Shown here: piece by piece, positions 8,212 to 15,150 of the stretch
Numbering within the stretch: the stretch's first letter is position 1
How the letters are laid out: the number at the start of each line of letters is the position of its first letter
Virus record (IMG/VR): IMGVR_UViG_3300017963_000708
Span: 1 to 25,525 of that record
Reading direction: 5' to 3' (one strand)
DNA: 25,525 bases
DNA from: a virus
Program-made: the position numbers and the translations under genes
The notes under the pieces: generated by a model
Database searches by the model: none
The model's input: the letters and a program-made list of their open reading frames with translations, nothing else
Told to the model about the DNA's origin: nothing

Positions 8212-9837
8212 ATGAGCGCAACGGCGTTGAAGATCGAGAAGGGCAAGGACGGGACGTACCGCCTCACCTCCATGAGCATTCAGGAGGTGAGCCTTGTTGA
8301 TCGCGCCGCCAACAAGCGAAAATTCCTTTTCGCCAAGCGGGAGGACACCATGCCAGGTGCAGAGTTGAAGGAATCCCAGGACGGAACACTGGTGCTGGAA
8401 AAGGATCAGGGCACGGACACGGACACGGACCCGGGACAGGACGCTGGCCAGGATGGTGACGTGGCCAAGGGGATCGATCTTCCAGCGGCGCGGAAACAGG
8501 AACTGGCACCGCTGGCCCACAGGCTGGTGGAACAGGCCCTCCACATCCACAACCAGATCGTGGGTGCCAAGGAGGTCAAGGAGGGCGGTGCGATCCCGGA
8601 CAGCCTCACGGAAGAGGTCAAGGCCGCCAAGGGATCGCTGGGTGAACTGAGCGCGGCGATCATGGGCCAAGCGGAAGGGGACGCCACGGCAAGTGACACG
8701 GCGGGTGATGCACAGGTGGAGGGTGATGGTGCCGGGACTGCCTCCGCGGCACAGGCCAAGTCCACCATGTCCAAGTCCGAAGGCGCGGAGGAGGTAGATA
8801 TCCGCAAGGCGGCCGAGTTACACGCGAAGCTCCTCCAGGAACACGTGGACGCAATCTCAGCCTTGGCGGACGAAATCGCCAAGGCGGAAGGCATGGATCT
8901 GGAGGAACTGAACGCCAAGATCCGCGCCATGTCCGAACTGGGATGGAAACTGGAGGACGTTGCGGAAGTGGTCAACGTGAGCAAGGCGGCCGGGGACACG
9001 ATCGATGTGTCTAAGGTGGCCAAGCTACACGCCCAGCTACTGAAGGAAAAGATCGACGCGATCAAGGGCGTGGCGTCCGATATCGCGGGCAACGCGGCCT
9101 CCATGGACCTGGAGGATCTCCAGGGGAAGATCCGCACCCTCCGGAGCATGGGGTGGAGGGTGGAGGACGTTGCGCTGGTGGCCAACGTGTCCAAGGCTTC
9201 CGCAAGCAAGGCGGACAGCGGAAACGCGCCAACGGATGCACCCAGCACGGGACAGGACGCTGGGATCGTGGATGCCCTCACGGAGGAGGACATGGCGGCC
9301 ATGGCGGCCGGTGAACTGCCGGACACGCTGGCCAAGGTGGGGCGCAAGATGAGCGGCCGCAACCTGTCCATGTTCCAGGGTGCCCTGGACAAGATCGCCA
9401 AGGAACTGGAGCAACTGTTCAACCTGTACCGGGCCCTCCTGCCCGCGGCGGAACAGGGCAAGGCGGACGCCCTCCACAAGCGGCTGGTGGAGGACATGGG
9501 CCTCCCGGAAGTGCCCAAGGACAACGCGGGTGGATCGTTCACCTGGCCTGACAGTCCGGTGGGTGAGTACCCGGACGCGGCCCAGCCACCGGCCAAGGAG
9601 ACGCTGGCCACCCTCGAAAAGTCGATCGCGGACAAGGCGGAGGAGGTCAAGGCACTGCGGGAAAAGCTGGCCAAGGCCGAACAGGAGGCCGCCACGGTTC
9701 CGCCCCCGTCGAGTGCCCAGCCGGACGGCCACCAGGCCGGACCCGTGGCCAAGGGATCCCAGTCGGATGAAGGCTGGCCCCTGGACATGAACGCCTCCGA
9801 GTACCGCCAGAAGGTTGCCAGGGGGGAAACAACCTGA
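8212..9837 (+). CDS. Scaffold-like head assembly protein with protease-linked N-terminus and WPLDM tail
   Basis: 541 aa. ATG 8212 lies 4 nt after the protease stop. The first ~45 residues carry SIQEVSLVDRAANKRKFLF, an 'EVSLVD.aAN' motif that in many phages belongs to the end of XkdF-type protease polypeptides. An in-frame ATG at 8350, preceded by GGGAGG (8339-8344), could start a shorter protein. The remainder is highly charged and Ala/Glu/Lys-rich with long predicted helices and coiled-coil character, as expected for a scaffold. It includes two 69-residue repeats (residues 197-265 and 266-334). A second coiled segment near 460-490 precedes WPLDM at residues 522-526, 15 residues from the end. 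The place immediately upstream of the major capsid gene supports a scaffold role; the function is inferred, not proved. Confidence 0.7.
   Translation: MSATALKIEKGKDGTYRLTSMSIQEVSLVDRAANKRKFLFAKREDTMPGAELKESQDGTLVLEKDQGTDTDTDPGQDAGQDGDVAKGIDLPAARKQELAPLAHRLVEQALHIHNQIVGAKEVKEGGAIPDSLTEEVKAAKGSLGELSAAIMGQAEGDATASDTAGDAQVEGDGAGTASAAQAKSTMSKSEGAEEVDIRKAAELHAKLLQEHVDAISALADEIAKAEGMDLEELNAKIRAMSELGWKLEDVAEVVNVSKAAGDTIDVSKVAKLHAQLLKEKIDAIKGVASDIAGNAASMDLEDLQGKIRTLRSMGWRVEDVALVANVSKASASKADSGNAPTDAPSTGQDAGIVDALTEEDMAAMAAGELPDTLAKVGRKMSGRNLSMFQGALDKIAKELEQLFNLYRALLPAAEQGKADALHKRLVEDMGLPEVPKDNAGGSFTWPDSPVGEYPDAAQPPAKETLATLEKSIADKAEEVKALREKLAKAEQEAATVPPPSSAQPDGHQAGPVAKGSQSDEGWPLDMNASEYRQKVARGETT
8800..9213 (+). 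repeat. Two tandem 69-codon repeats in the scaffold-like gene
   Basis: Repeat 1 starts IRKAAELHAKLLQEHVDAI (residue 197) and repeat 2 starts VSKVAKLHAQLLKEKIDAI (residue 266). Both continue through MDLE(E/D)L, KIR, GW(K/R)(L/V)EDVA and (V/A)NVSKA, in register over their whole length. The period is exactly 207 nt. The DNA has diverged while the protein pattern is kept, which points to an old duplication under selection. Each unit looks like a helical hairpin, so duplication would lengthen a rod. Confidence 0.85.
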
Positions 9838-9878
9838 TACAAGGATCAAGAGCAACCACCACACGGCCGCCAGGGCCA

Positions 9879-9886
9879 CCAGTTAA
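9879..9886 (+). promoter_or_regulatory. Intergenic octamer CCAGTTAA, copy 2, in the 117-bp gap before the capsid gene
   Basis: The gap 9838-9954 is one of the two longest in the window and precedes the most highly expressed gene expected here, the major capsid protein. It contains CCAGTTAA at 9879, a possible long-range pairing of CAGGGC (9871-9876) with GCCCTG (9902-9907), and the ribosome site GGGAGG at 9941. I see no TTGAC/GATAGT promoter of the kind found elsewhere in the window. Confidence 0.4.
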
Positions 9887-9954
9887 CCGCAAGTAAAACC
9901 TGCCCTGGGTAGAACACGCAAGGAACGCGGAAGTACACCAGGGAGGTACCCCAC

Positions 9955-10884
9955 ATGACAAACGCGGAAGTGATCCGCAAGGCGGACATGGTACTGAATG
10001 ACCTCCTCACCGGAGGCGGTCTGCTGCAACCCGAACAGGCGCGGCGGTTCATGCGGCTGGCGATCGATCGATCGGTCATCCTGCCCATGACCTCCGTTGT
10101 CCCCATGAAGAGGCCCAGTCTCCTGATCGACAAGATCAGGTTCGGTTCCAGGATCCTCCGTGCGGGCACGGAATCCCAGGCCCTCCCCGTGGGGGAACGG
10201 TCCAAGCCGGATCTGTCCCAGGTCCAACTGGACACCCACCTGATGCGGGCGGAGGTTCGCCTGTCGTCGGAGGTGCTGGAGGACAACATCGAACAGGCCA
10301 ACTTCAAGGACACCCTGATCCAACTGATCGCGGAGCGGGTGGCCCTGGACCTGGAGGATCTGCTGATCAACGGGGACACCGGATCGGCCGATCCGTTCTA
10401 TGCCCAGTTCGATGGCCTTCTGAACGCCATCACCACGTATGTGTACAACCACGGCGGCCTGGCGTACTCCAAGGCGGTCACCAAGTCCATGTTGAAGCTG
10501 ATGCCCACCGAGTTCCTCCAGGACCGGGCGGCAATGCGCGTGTTCTATTCCCAGGACGCGGACACGGATTACCGTGACCTGATCGCGGAGCGGGCCACCA
10601 ACCTGGGGGATGACACCTTCAAGGGCAACCGCCCGATCGTCACGTACGGTGTCCCCCACGTTCCGGTGTCCAAGTTCCCGGAGACGCTGGCCCCCGGCAC
10701 ATACACCAACGCGGTGCTGATCGATCCGAAAAACCTTCAGGTGGGATTCTGGAGGCAGATCCAGATCGAGACGGCCAAGAACATCAGCGCGGGCGTGCTG
10801 ATCATCGTGGTGACCCTCCGCATGGGATTCGTCCTGGCGGAGGAAACCGCGGCGGTCAAGGCCATCGGGATCAACGTGGCCTGA
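9955..10884 (+). CDS. Major capsid protein (HK97 fold)
   Basis: 309 aa, the usual length for a small HK97-fold capsid subunit. ATG 9955 follows GGGAGG by 8 nt. Recognisable features in order: an N-terminal helix ending LLTGGGLLQPEQARRFM; a beta-rich segment with IRFGSRILRAGTESQALP; the long spine helix region ending in LDLEDLLINGDTGSADP, the 'aie.aiinGdg' signature of this family; a P-domain with the sequence RAAMRVFYSQDADTDYRDLIAERATNLGDD when read in two blocks (RAAMRVFYSQDADTDYRDL, IAERATNLGDD); and a C-terminal strand MGFVLAEETAAVKAIGINVA. It has no long N-terminal delta domain, so scaffolding probably comes from the separate protein at 8212. It forms the icosahedral shell. Confidence 0.9.
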   Translation: MTNAEVIRKADMVLNDLLTGGGLLQPEQARRFMRLAIDRSVILPMTSVVPMKRPSLLIDKIRFGSRILRAGTESQALPVGERSKPDLSQVQLDTHLMRAEVRLSSEVLEDNIEQANFKDTLIQLIAERVALDLEDLLINGDTGSADPFYAQFDGLLNAITTYVYNHGGLAYSKAVTKSMLKLMPTEFLQDRAAMRVFYSQDADTDYRDLIAERATNLGDDTFKGNRPIVTYGVPHVPVSKFPETLAPGTYTNAVLIDPKNLQVGFWRQIQIETAKNISAGVLIIVVTLRMGFVLAEETAAVKAIGINVA

Positions 10885-10929
10885 TACCCTCACGGGTACC
10901 ACCCTGGCGAACTAGCAAGGAGGATCGAC

Positions 10930-11256
10930 ATGGCGATCAGTGCAACCAACGCGGCGAGGGCTGGCAAGGATCCTTCCGCCCCCACCTTCGTGGATTTCGT
11001 GGACGTGACCCTGGACAACGCCTATCCCGGCGGAGGCTGGCCCCTGGACCTCACGGACTATCTGCCCCACGGGGCAACGGTCCTGGAGGTGCTGGCTCCC
11101 CCGCACGTGGGCACGGGGTACGTGCCCGTGTACGACAAGGCCAACAGCAAGCTGGTGATCCTGGAGTCCGGCGGGGCCACCAACCCGCTGGTGGACCTGA
11201 CCACCGCCGCCGCCATGGACGGTGAAGTGGTCCGCCTCACGGTGCTGTCCTACTAG
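10930..11256 (+). CDS. Capsid decoration/head-associated structural protein
   Basis: 108 aa with an AAGGAGG ribosome site, directly downstream of the capsid gene. The sequence is beta-rich: VDVTLDNAYPGGGWPLDLTDY, here given only as its parts VDVTLDNAYPGGG and WPLDLTDY, followed by a conserved-looking YVPVYDKANSKLVIL and a C-terminal strand VVRLTVLSY. Short proteins with 'DvTld.sYptGGepl', 'f.yD.ankklk' and a final 'vrvla' strand are common immediately after phage major capsid genes and are thought to be outer capsid or decoration proteins. The assignment rests on this pattern and on position. A short 5-bp hairpin (TACCC/GGGTA, 10885-10898) lies in the gap upstream. Confidence 0.65.
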   Translation: MAISATNAARAGKDPSAPTFVDFVDVTLDNAYPGGGWPLDLTDYLPHGATVLEVLAPPHVGTGYVPVYDKANSKLVILESGGATNPLVDLTTAAAMDGEVVRLTVLSY

Positions 11257-11280
11257 GACTCCAACGCCAACGGCAACCCC

Positions 11281-11309
11281 GGCGGGGCCATGAGCCCCGC
11301 CCCAGTTAA
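11281..11309 (+). promoter_or_regulatory. GC-rich hairpin followed by CCAGTTAA, copy 3
   Basis: GGCGGGGC (11281-11288), loop CATGA, GCCCCGCC (11294-11301) form a perfect 8-bp stem, immediately followed by CCAGTTAA (11302-11309) and then the AAGGAGG ribosome site of the next gene. The stem lacks a downstream T-run. It could be a weak terminator, an mRNA-stability element between the decoration gene and the next gene, or part of a recurring hairpin-plus-octamer element. Confidence 0.5.
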
Positions 11310-11321
11310 GGAGGCCCCACC

Positions 11322-11852
11322 ATGAGTTCAGAAACCAGGCACGTGCGGTTGAAGCCGTACGATCCCCGTGCGGGGTACGTGTTGAAGGCGTACGCGGTCA
11401 ACGTCGGCCGCAAGCTCCCGGCACGTTTCGACGCGGGGAAATGGTACGAGGTTCCCAAGGTCATGGCCGATTACCTGTCCACGGTCCGTGAGCGGGAAAA
11501 CAAGCCCCACAGCCCCCTGGCATTCGACGTGTGCAAGGACGCCAAGGACGCCAAGGCCCTCCTCCGCCGGGAGGAGCTGGAACGGCAACGGGGCAAGAAA
11601 CCGGAGGACGCGGTGGACATGGCCACGGCCCTGACCACTGGCGATCTGGCCCCGCCCAAGCCCGCGGCCCTGGCCGGGAAACCGGAAATCGACCTGACGG
11701 ATCCGGACCTGGACGCGGACGTGGAGGAGGACGAGGATCCGGAACCGGAACCTCCCCGCCGGAAGCGGAAGCCCAAGGCCAAGCCCAAGGCCAGCAAGAA
11801 GGCCAAGCCCAAGGCCAAGGCCAAGAAGGCCACGGCCAAGCGGAAGCGGTAA
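11322..11852 (+). CDS. Head-cluster protein with histone-H1-like Lys/Ala/Pro tail
   Basis: 176 aa. The start is supported by AAGGAGG at 11308-11314. Residues 1-85 form a small mixed domain (RLKPYDPRAGYVLKAYAVN, then a helical segment around DYLSTVRERENKPHSPLAF). Residues 120-145 are acidic (Asp/Glu-rich, 'DLDADVEEDEDPEPEP'). The last ~30 residues are almost only Lys, Ala, Pro and Arg in KPKAK-type repeats, resembling the tail of histone H1 or AlgP. The N-terminal part resembles small phage proteins encoded between capsid and connector genes. The basic tail would be expected to bind packaged DNA or RNA, balanced by the acidic block beside it. A similar Lys/Gly tail is present on the protein at 21252. 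No firm function. Confidence 0.65.
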   Translation: MSSETRHVRLKPYDPRAGYVLKAYAVNVGRKLPARFDAGKWYEVPKVMADYLSTVRERENKPHSPLAFDVCKDAKDAKALLRREELERQRGKKPEDAVDMATALTTGDLAPPKPAALAGKPEIDLTDPDLDADVEEDEDPEPEPPRRKRKPKAKPKASKKAKPKAKAKKATAKRKR

Positions 11853-11859
11853 CCAGCCG

Positions 11860-12135
11860 GTGGCCGACAATCCCTCCCAGGGTGAATTCCACACCAGCGA
11901 TCTGTCCATCGCCGCGTGGTTGCGCGTGCGTGGGTTTGAATTGCTGGGGTGCGGTTTAAAGGATGGGAGGAGGGGCCGTCACTGGTACAAGTTCGCGGAT
12001 CCGGACGGCAAGGCCCAGGACGTGGCCAACCAGTTTGCCAATTCGGAAATGGCCCAGTTCGATGCCCACCTCCGCCGGTTGAAATCGCTGGTGTACTCGA
12101 CGCGCAAGATCCCTCCCCGCAGTCCGATCCGTTGA
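11860..12135 (+). CDS. DUF5659-like small protein
   Basis: 91 aa from GTG 11860, 7 nt after the preceding stop and without a clear Shine-Dalgarno, so probably translationally coupled. The pattern FHTSDLSIAAWLRVRGFELLG, given here as FHTSDLSIAAWL and RVRGFELLG, then WYKFADPDGKAQDVANQF and a C-terminal helix with LRRLKSLVYS, matches my recollection of DUF5659: an N-terminal 'fkTsDlylAayLl.rGfel' followed by 'f.F.d.....l...y..g'. These small proteins occur in phages and mobile DNA and have no proven function. It ends just before the inverted-repeat regulatory region of the next gene. Confidence 0.65.
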   Translation: MADNPSQGEFHTSDLSIAAWLRVRGFELLGCGLKDGRRGRHWYKFADPDGKAQDVANQFANSEMAQFDAHLRRLKSLVYSTRKIPPRSPIR

Positions 12136-12145
12136 CGTGGCAATC

Positions 12146-12177
12146 CCCATGATCCCGGTGTAGGCTGGGATCATGGG
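12146..12177 (+). promoter_or_regulatory. 11-bp perfect inverted repeat spanning the start codon of the sigma-region-4-like gene (candidate operator)
   Basis: CCCATGATCCC (12146-12156) and GGGATCATGGG (12167-12177) are exact inverted copies separated by 10 nt, and the right arm contains the ATG start (12173-12175). The loop holds TAGGCT (12161-12166), a possible -10. Upstream are TGGCAA (12138-12143, N17 from TAGGCT) and TTGACG (12132-12137). Transcription from this -10 would start close to the ATG, giving a leaderless or near-leaderless message, which agrees with the lack of a Shine-Dalgarno. A dimeric repressor on this dyad would cover both promoter and start. The encoded protein itself has a helix-turn-helix, so autoregulation is possible. 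Confidence 0.6.
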
Positions 12178-12718
12178 TGGCGGTCCATGGGGTACGGAGG
12201 AGGTGGCGGTGTTGGCCAGCCACCTGGGCACCGTTCCCGTGGATGACCTGGCGTACAGGCTGGGCCGTGAGCCCGCGGAAGTGCGGGCCCGGGCCCTGGC
12301 CCTCGTTTTGGATTCCAAGCCATCCACGTGTCCCCTGGGCCCCATCACGGCCGAAATTGCACAGGCCCTCCGCCCCCGAACATGGGGCGAATGCGAAAAC
12401 GGCCCACGGCCGTGCCCATGGGTTGGTTGCCGGTACCACCTGGTGTGGGAAGCGATCCGGCGGGCCATGAAGGTGCCACCCCGGAAGTTTCCCAAGCTGG
12501 AGGACCGTGATGTGATCCGGCACCTGTCCAAGATGGGGGACACGTGCGCCCTGGATCTGGTGATGAAACGGGGACCGTACACGTTGCATCAGATCGGGGT
12601 GATGTGGGGGATCACCCGTGAGCGGGTCCGCCAGGTGGAGGCCATGGCCAAGCGGTCATACGCTACCGCGGCCATTCGCATGGGCCAGCCATGGTTGATT
12701 GATCTGATCGGCCTGTGA
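12173..12718 (+). CDS. Sigma-70 region 4-like helix-turn-helix protein
   Basis: 181 aa. ATG 12173 is inside an inverted repeat and lacks a Shine-Dalgarno, so the start is reasonable but leaderless. Residues 1-50 resemble a small HTH/SANT-like segment (VPVDDLAYRLGREPAEVRARA). A central conserved-looking motif RPRTWGECENGPRPCPWVGC contains Cys residues arranged C-x6-C-x4-C. Residues ~136-161 (YTLHQIGVMWGITRERVRQV) are a clear sigma-70 region 4 helix-turn-helix, the part that reads the -35 element. There is no sigma region 2, so it cannot be a complete sigma factor. The 'RPrtrgdC..G.RPCPwv.C.yhL' plus region 4 layout resembles proteins I recall from deltaproteobacteria (Myxococcota and relatives). 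Likely a transcription regulator of phage or host genes. Confidence 0.75.
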   Translation: MGGGPWGTEEVAVLASHLGTVPVDDLAYRLGREPAEVRARALALVLDSKPSTCPLGPITAEIAQALRPRTWGECENGPRPCPWVGCRYHLVWEAIRRAMKVPPRKFPKLEDRDVIRHLSKMGDTCALDLVMKRGPYTLHQIGVMWGITRERVRQVEAMAKRSYATAAIRMGQPWLIDLIGL

Positions 12719-12748
12719 TAACCTCGCCACGATCCGCTGGAGGTGGAT

Positions 12749-14107
12749 GTGGCACAATCCGGAAAGATCAAGGCGTACGTGATCGGGGCAGTGGCGCTGA
12801 GTGTTTCGATTGGGGGGGGGATCACCGCGTACCACATGCTGAAAAATGGTGATGCGGTTGGATTTGCGATCGACTGGCCACCGGAGAATGCCGGGTTGTC
12901 CTCCATGAATGACGCGGGGACTACGGTGTGTGTTCCGCCTGTGGTTCCGTGTCCAGAGGGCAGTGATTTGGACACGCGGGATTTCACGGGCCGGGCGGAT
13001 CCTGGTGCCGTGGTCACACTGTACCGGAACAATCGCGCCACATTGATCGGTACCACCACCGCTGGATCGGATGGGGAATGGACTGTGCCCGGTGCAATCA
13101 TACCGGAGGGGACCCACACGATCATTGCGGAGGCAAAGCTGGGCGCGAAGATCACCACCGTGAGTCATTCGATCTTTGTGGACACCACCTCACCAACCTG
13201 GGCTGATGCCTGGGACGTGCCGGACGGGATTGACGCGGTGGGGGGGATCTATTTGCACGGATGCGGGTGCCCGGACTGGTGCTGGCCCGCGGAGACGGCT
13301 TGGACCACGCTAGAATCCTGCACCCCGTCACCAGGGTATAGGTGTGGGCCCACGGGGGATTGTCACACGGATTATTCCGCCGCTGATTACCAGGAATGCA
13401 AGGCCAGCCGCCGTGCCGGGTGTTTGCGTGTTTCCACGCCACAGGTGGTGGACAACGGAGTGGTGCGGTTGTTGGAGATCCACACCAGCACGTACCATGA
13501 GGCCGGGTGCTGGCGGGTTCCTGGCACACCGGGATACTCGATCGAAAAAAATAGTAGCAACAGCACAACCACCCGATTCTACATCAACGGTTACACGTCC
13601 GCAGATCAATGGGTGGCCGGGGACACCGTGCTCCTCGAGGATTGTCAGGCCACCTGTGCGCTAACCGCGGACGAGGAGCGGGCCGTGTCAGCCCGAGCTC
13701 CGAACTATCTGGACGTGACACCGGCCGCTAGCGCGGATCTTGATGATTGTTGCATTCATAATCTATCGCGTGTGGCGATCATTGACGATCCTATCGGATA
13801 TCCTCCATGGGATCTTTTAGTTGGGATGTTGATCGAGGCGAAGGCTAGTGCGAGGAATGCAACCGTGGCGGGAATCACAGGGACCGGCCCATGGTCGGTG
13901 ACATTCACCGCGCCGTTTTTTGATCATGCGCCGGTTGGAATGTTGTACAACGCGGCCGTCCCCACGGACGCGCAAAGTGAGGCGTGGTGGGATCAAACTG
14001 GGATGCCGGATTGGGTGGACAACTATCAGTGCGTGATCCCGCCGAATGTTGTAGATGCGGAAACGGGTGGCCCAGCGGCATGTGTGCCCAAGAGTGAATG
14101 GAAATGA
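12749..14107 (+). CDS. Membrane-anchored, Ig-like, cysteine-rich protein of unknown function
   Basis: 452 aa. GTG 12749 lies 4 nt after GGAGGT (12739-12744); a GTG at 12743 in the same frame overlaps that site and is less likely. Residues ~7-30 (IKAYVIGAVALSVSIGGGIT) form one membrane segment after a short basic N-terminus, giving an N-in orientation with the bulk outside the cytoplasm. Residues ~77-147 look like a bacterial Ig-like domain (FTGRADPGAVVTLYRNN, then GEWTVPGAIIPEGTHTI and FVDTTSPT). The remainder is rich in cysteine (17 in the whole protein by my count, e.g. GCGCPDWCW and DDCC), Trp and Thr, with beta-strand character. It fits disulfide-stabilised export, unusual inside a virion gene block. 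It could be a moron altering the host surface or an odd virion fibre. Codon choice is less GC-biased than in the capsid genes. Confidence 0.65.
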   Translation: MAQSGKIKAYVIGAVALSVSIGGGITAYHMLKNGDAVGFAIDWPPENAGLSSMNDAGTTVCVPPVVPCPEGSDLDTRDFTGRADPGAVVTLYRNNRATLIGTTTAGSDGEWTVPGAIIPEGTHTIIAEAKLGAKITTVSHSIFVDTTSPTWADAWDVPDGIDAVGGIYLHGCGCPDWCWPAETAWTTLESCTPSPGYRCGPTGDCHTDYSAADYQECKASRRAGCLRVSTPQVVDNGVVRLLEIHTSTYHEAGCWRVPGTPGYSIEKNSSNSTTTRFYINGYTSADQWVAGDTVLLEDCQATCALTADEERAVSARAPNYLDVTPAASADLDDCCIHNLSRVAIIDDPIGYPPWDLLVGMLIEAKASARNATVAGITGTGPWSVTFTAPFFDHAPVGMLYNAAVPTDAQSEAWWDQTGMPDWVDNYQCVIPPNVVDAETGGPAACVPKSEWK

Positions 14108-14625
14108 GCACGGCGGCGCGGATAGGGGAAGCGTACCGGGATCAACGCATGTACCTGTTGCGCCGTGCGACAGCACTGGTGGGAGCGTGTGATGCGGAGG
14201 ACGTGGTGCAAGAGGCTGTACTGGTGGCGCTGCTGAAGTCCCAGGAGGATGGCATTCAGTACCCGCGTTCGTTCCTGGGTGGCGCTGTGGGGTGGAAGGG
14301 CATGGAGAACCGGCAGAAACGATCCCGCAGACTGCAACGGGAGATCCCCGCGCTGGAGGAACTGGCCGAATACGAGGAGGCGATCCTGGATCACCTGTCC
14401 CCTGAGCGGATATTTGAAGCGGCACGGAATGTGGACAGGATTGATGCGATGATCGCACGGATGCCAGCGGATCACAGGGAGGCGTTTTTGGATCTGTTGC
14501 AGGGGAAACCGTACACGGAGATTGCACGCACGGTGGGATGGTCGGTTGGTAAGGTGTGGAATCACATGGCGGACCTGAAGGCGCGGCTGGCCGGATCGAT
14601 CGATTGGCACGGAGCGGAACAATGA
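14104..14625 (+). CDS. ECF-type (sigma-70 family) sigma factor
   Basis: 173 aa from ATG 14104, which overlaps the preceding TGA as ATGA; an in-frame ATG at 14098 is the alternative. Region 2 is visible at residues ~10-50 (LLRRATALVGACDAEDVVQEAV), here cited as RRATALVGACDAEDVVQEA, with the DAEDVVQEA core typical of the -10 recognition helix. Region 4 is at ~115-160 (MPADHREAFLDLLQGKPYTE, then IARTVGWSVGKVWNHMADLK). The length and the two-domain layout without region 3 fit the extracytoplasmic-function class. No zinc-binding anti-sigma gene lies beside it; the next gene encodes an exported protein. A sigma factor inside a late structural block suggests a phage-specific transcription switch. 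Its target could be the TTGAC/GATAGT promoter family, but that is unproved. Confidence 0.8.
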   Translation: MSTAARIGEAYRDQRMYLLRRATALVGACDAEDVVQEAVLVALLKSQEDGIQYPRSFLGGAVGWKGMENRQKRSRRLQREIPALEELAEYEEAILDHLSPERIFEAARNVDRIDAMIARMPADHREAFLDLLQGKPYTEIARTVGWSVGKVWNHMADLKARLAGSIDWHGAEQ

Positions 14626-15149
14626 AATGTCCAACCACCCTTCTGGTGTTCATGTTTGCGGTTCCGTGTGCGGGTGTGACAGAAACAGCCCCGGAGATCC
14701 TGCACTTGGTGATCGAACAGCGGCGGCCATGCACGTGCGCGGAGCAGGTGCGCCAGGGATTGCGTACGGAGGAATTCTCCGCGTGCGAGTTGGACCCGGA
14801 GGTGCGGGGAACGGTGCTTGTGATTGGCGGCAGGAAGGTGCCCCAGGTTCAGCGGAGGGATGATCCGGGAAGCGAATGGGAACACGTTGGCCCGCGGGTG
14901 TTTAGTGAGCGGGAATCCAATGGGCTGTTGCACTTTGCGACTGTCCTCCGCATCGTGTACCCGGAGGATGACGCGCCACTTGAGGTATTGGAAGGCAAGC
15001 GCACAGGCCCGGTGTGGGTGTACACGATCCGCAATGTGCGCGGGCGGCGCGCGGTGCGGGTGTACGTGGGGGACACGGCCGAGTACGTGCGTTTGAACTG
15101 CGTGGTGGACGGGGCCATGCTATCGTGCGAGGATTACCTGGAGGTTTGA
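14622..15149 (+). CDS. Small exported protein of unknown function
   Basis: 175 aa; ATG 14622 overlaps the sigma factor stop as ATGA, so the two genes are translationally coupled. The first ~20 residues (MKCPTTLLVFMFAVPCAGVT) form a short signal peptide: one Lys, a hydrophobic run, then CAG. Proline before the cysteine argues against a lipoprotein. The mature part has a cysteine pair CTC near residue 39, further cysteines near 54 and close to the C-terminus (NCVVDGAMLSCEDY), and several beta-strands. Disulfides outside the cytoplasm are likely. Coupling with the sigma gene suggests a periplasmic or surface partner or sensor, but no family is recognised. Confidence 0.6.
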   Translation: MKCPTTLLVFMFAVPCAGVTETAPEILHLVIEQRRPCTCAEQVRQGLRTEEFSACELDPEVRGTVLVIGGRKVPQVQRRDDPGSEWEHVGPRVFSERESNGLLHFATVLRIVYPEDDAPLEVLEGKRTGPVWVYTIRNVRGRRAVRVYVGDTAEYVRLNCVVDGAMLSCEDYLEV

Positions 15150-15150
15150 A

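Noticed and set aside
11036-11050. Third 'WPLDL' in the decoration-type protein
   Set aside because: It falls where the decoration family has a 'GG-x-P-L' turn and is at the N-terminal side, so it is better explained by that family than by the C-terminal WPLDM motif.
12132-12166. TTGACG near 12132 as a fourth member of the promoter family
   Set aside because: No GATAGT follows at 16 bp; the nearest -10-like TAGGCT is 23 bp away. It is treated as part of a different promoter/operator.
14622-14682. Lipoprotein signal in the exported protein (AVPC)
   Set aside because: Proline at -1 does not fit a lipobox (Gly, Ala or Ser expected), so a type I signal peptide is preferred.
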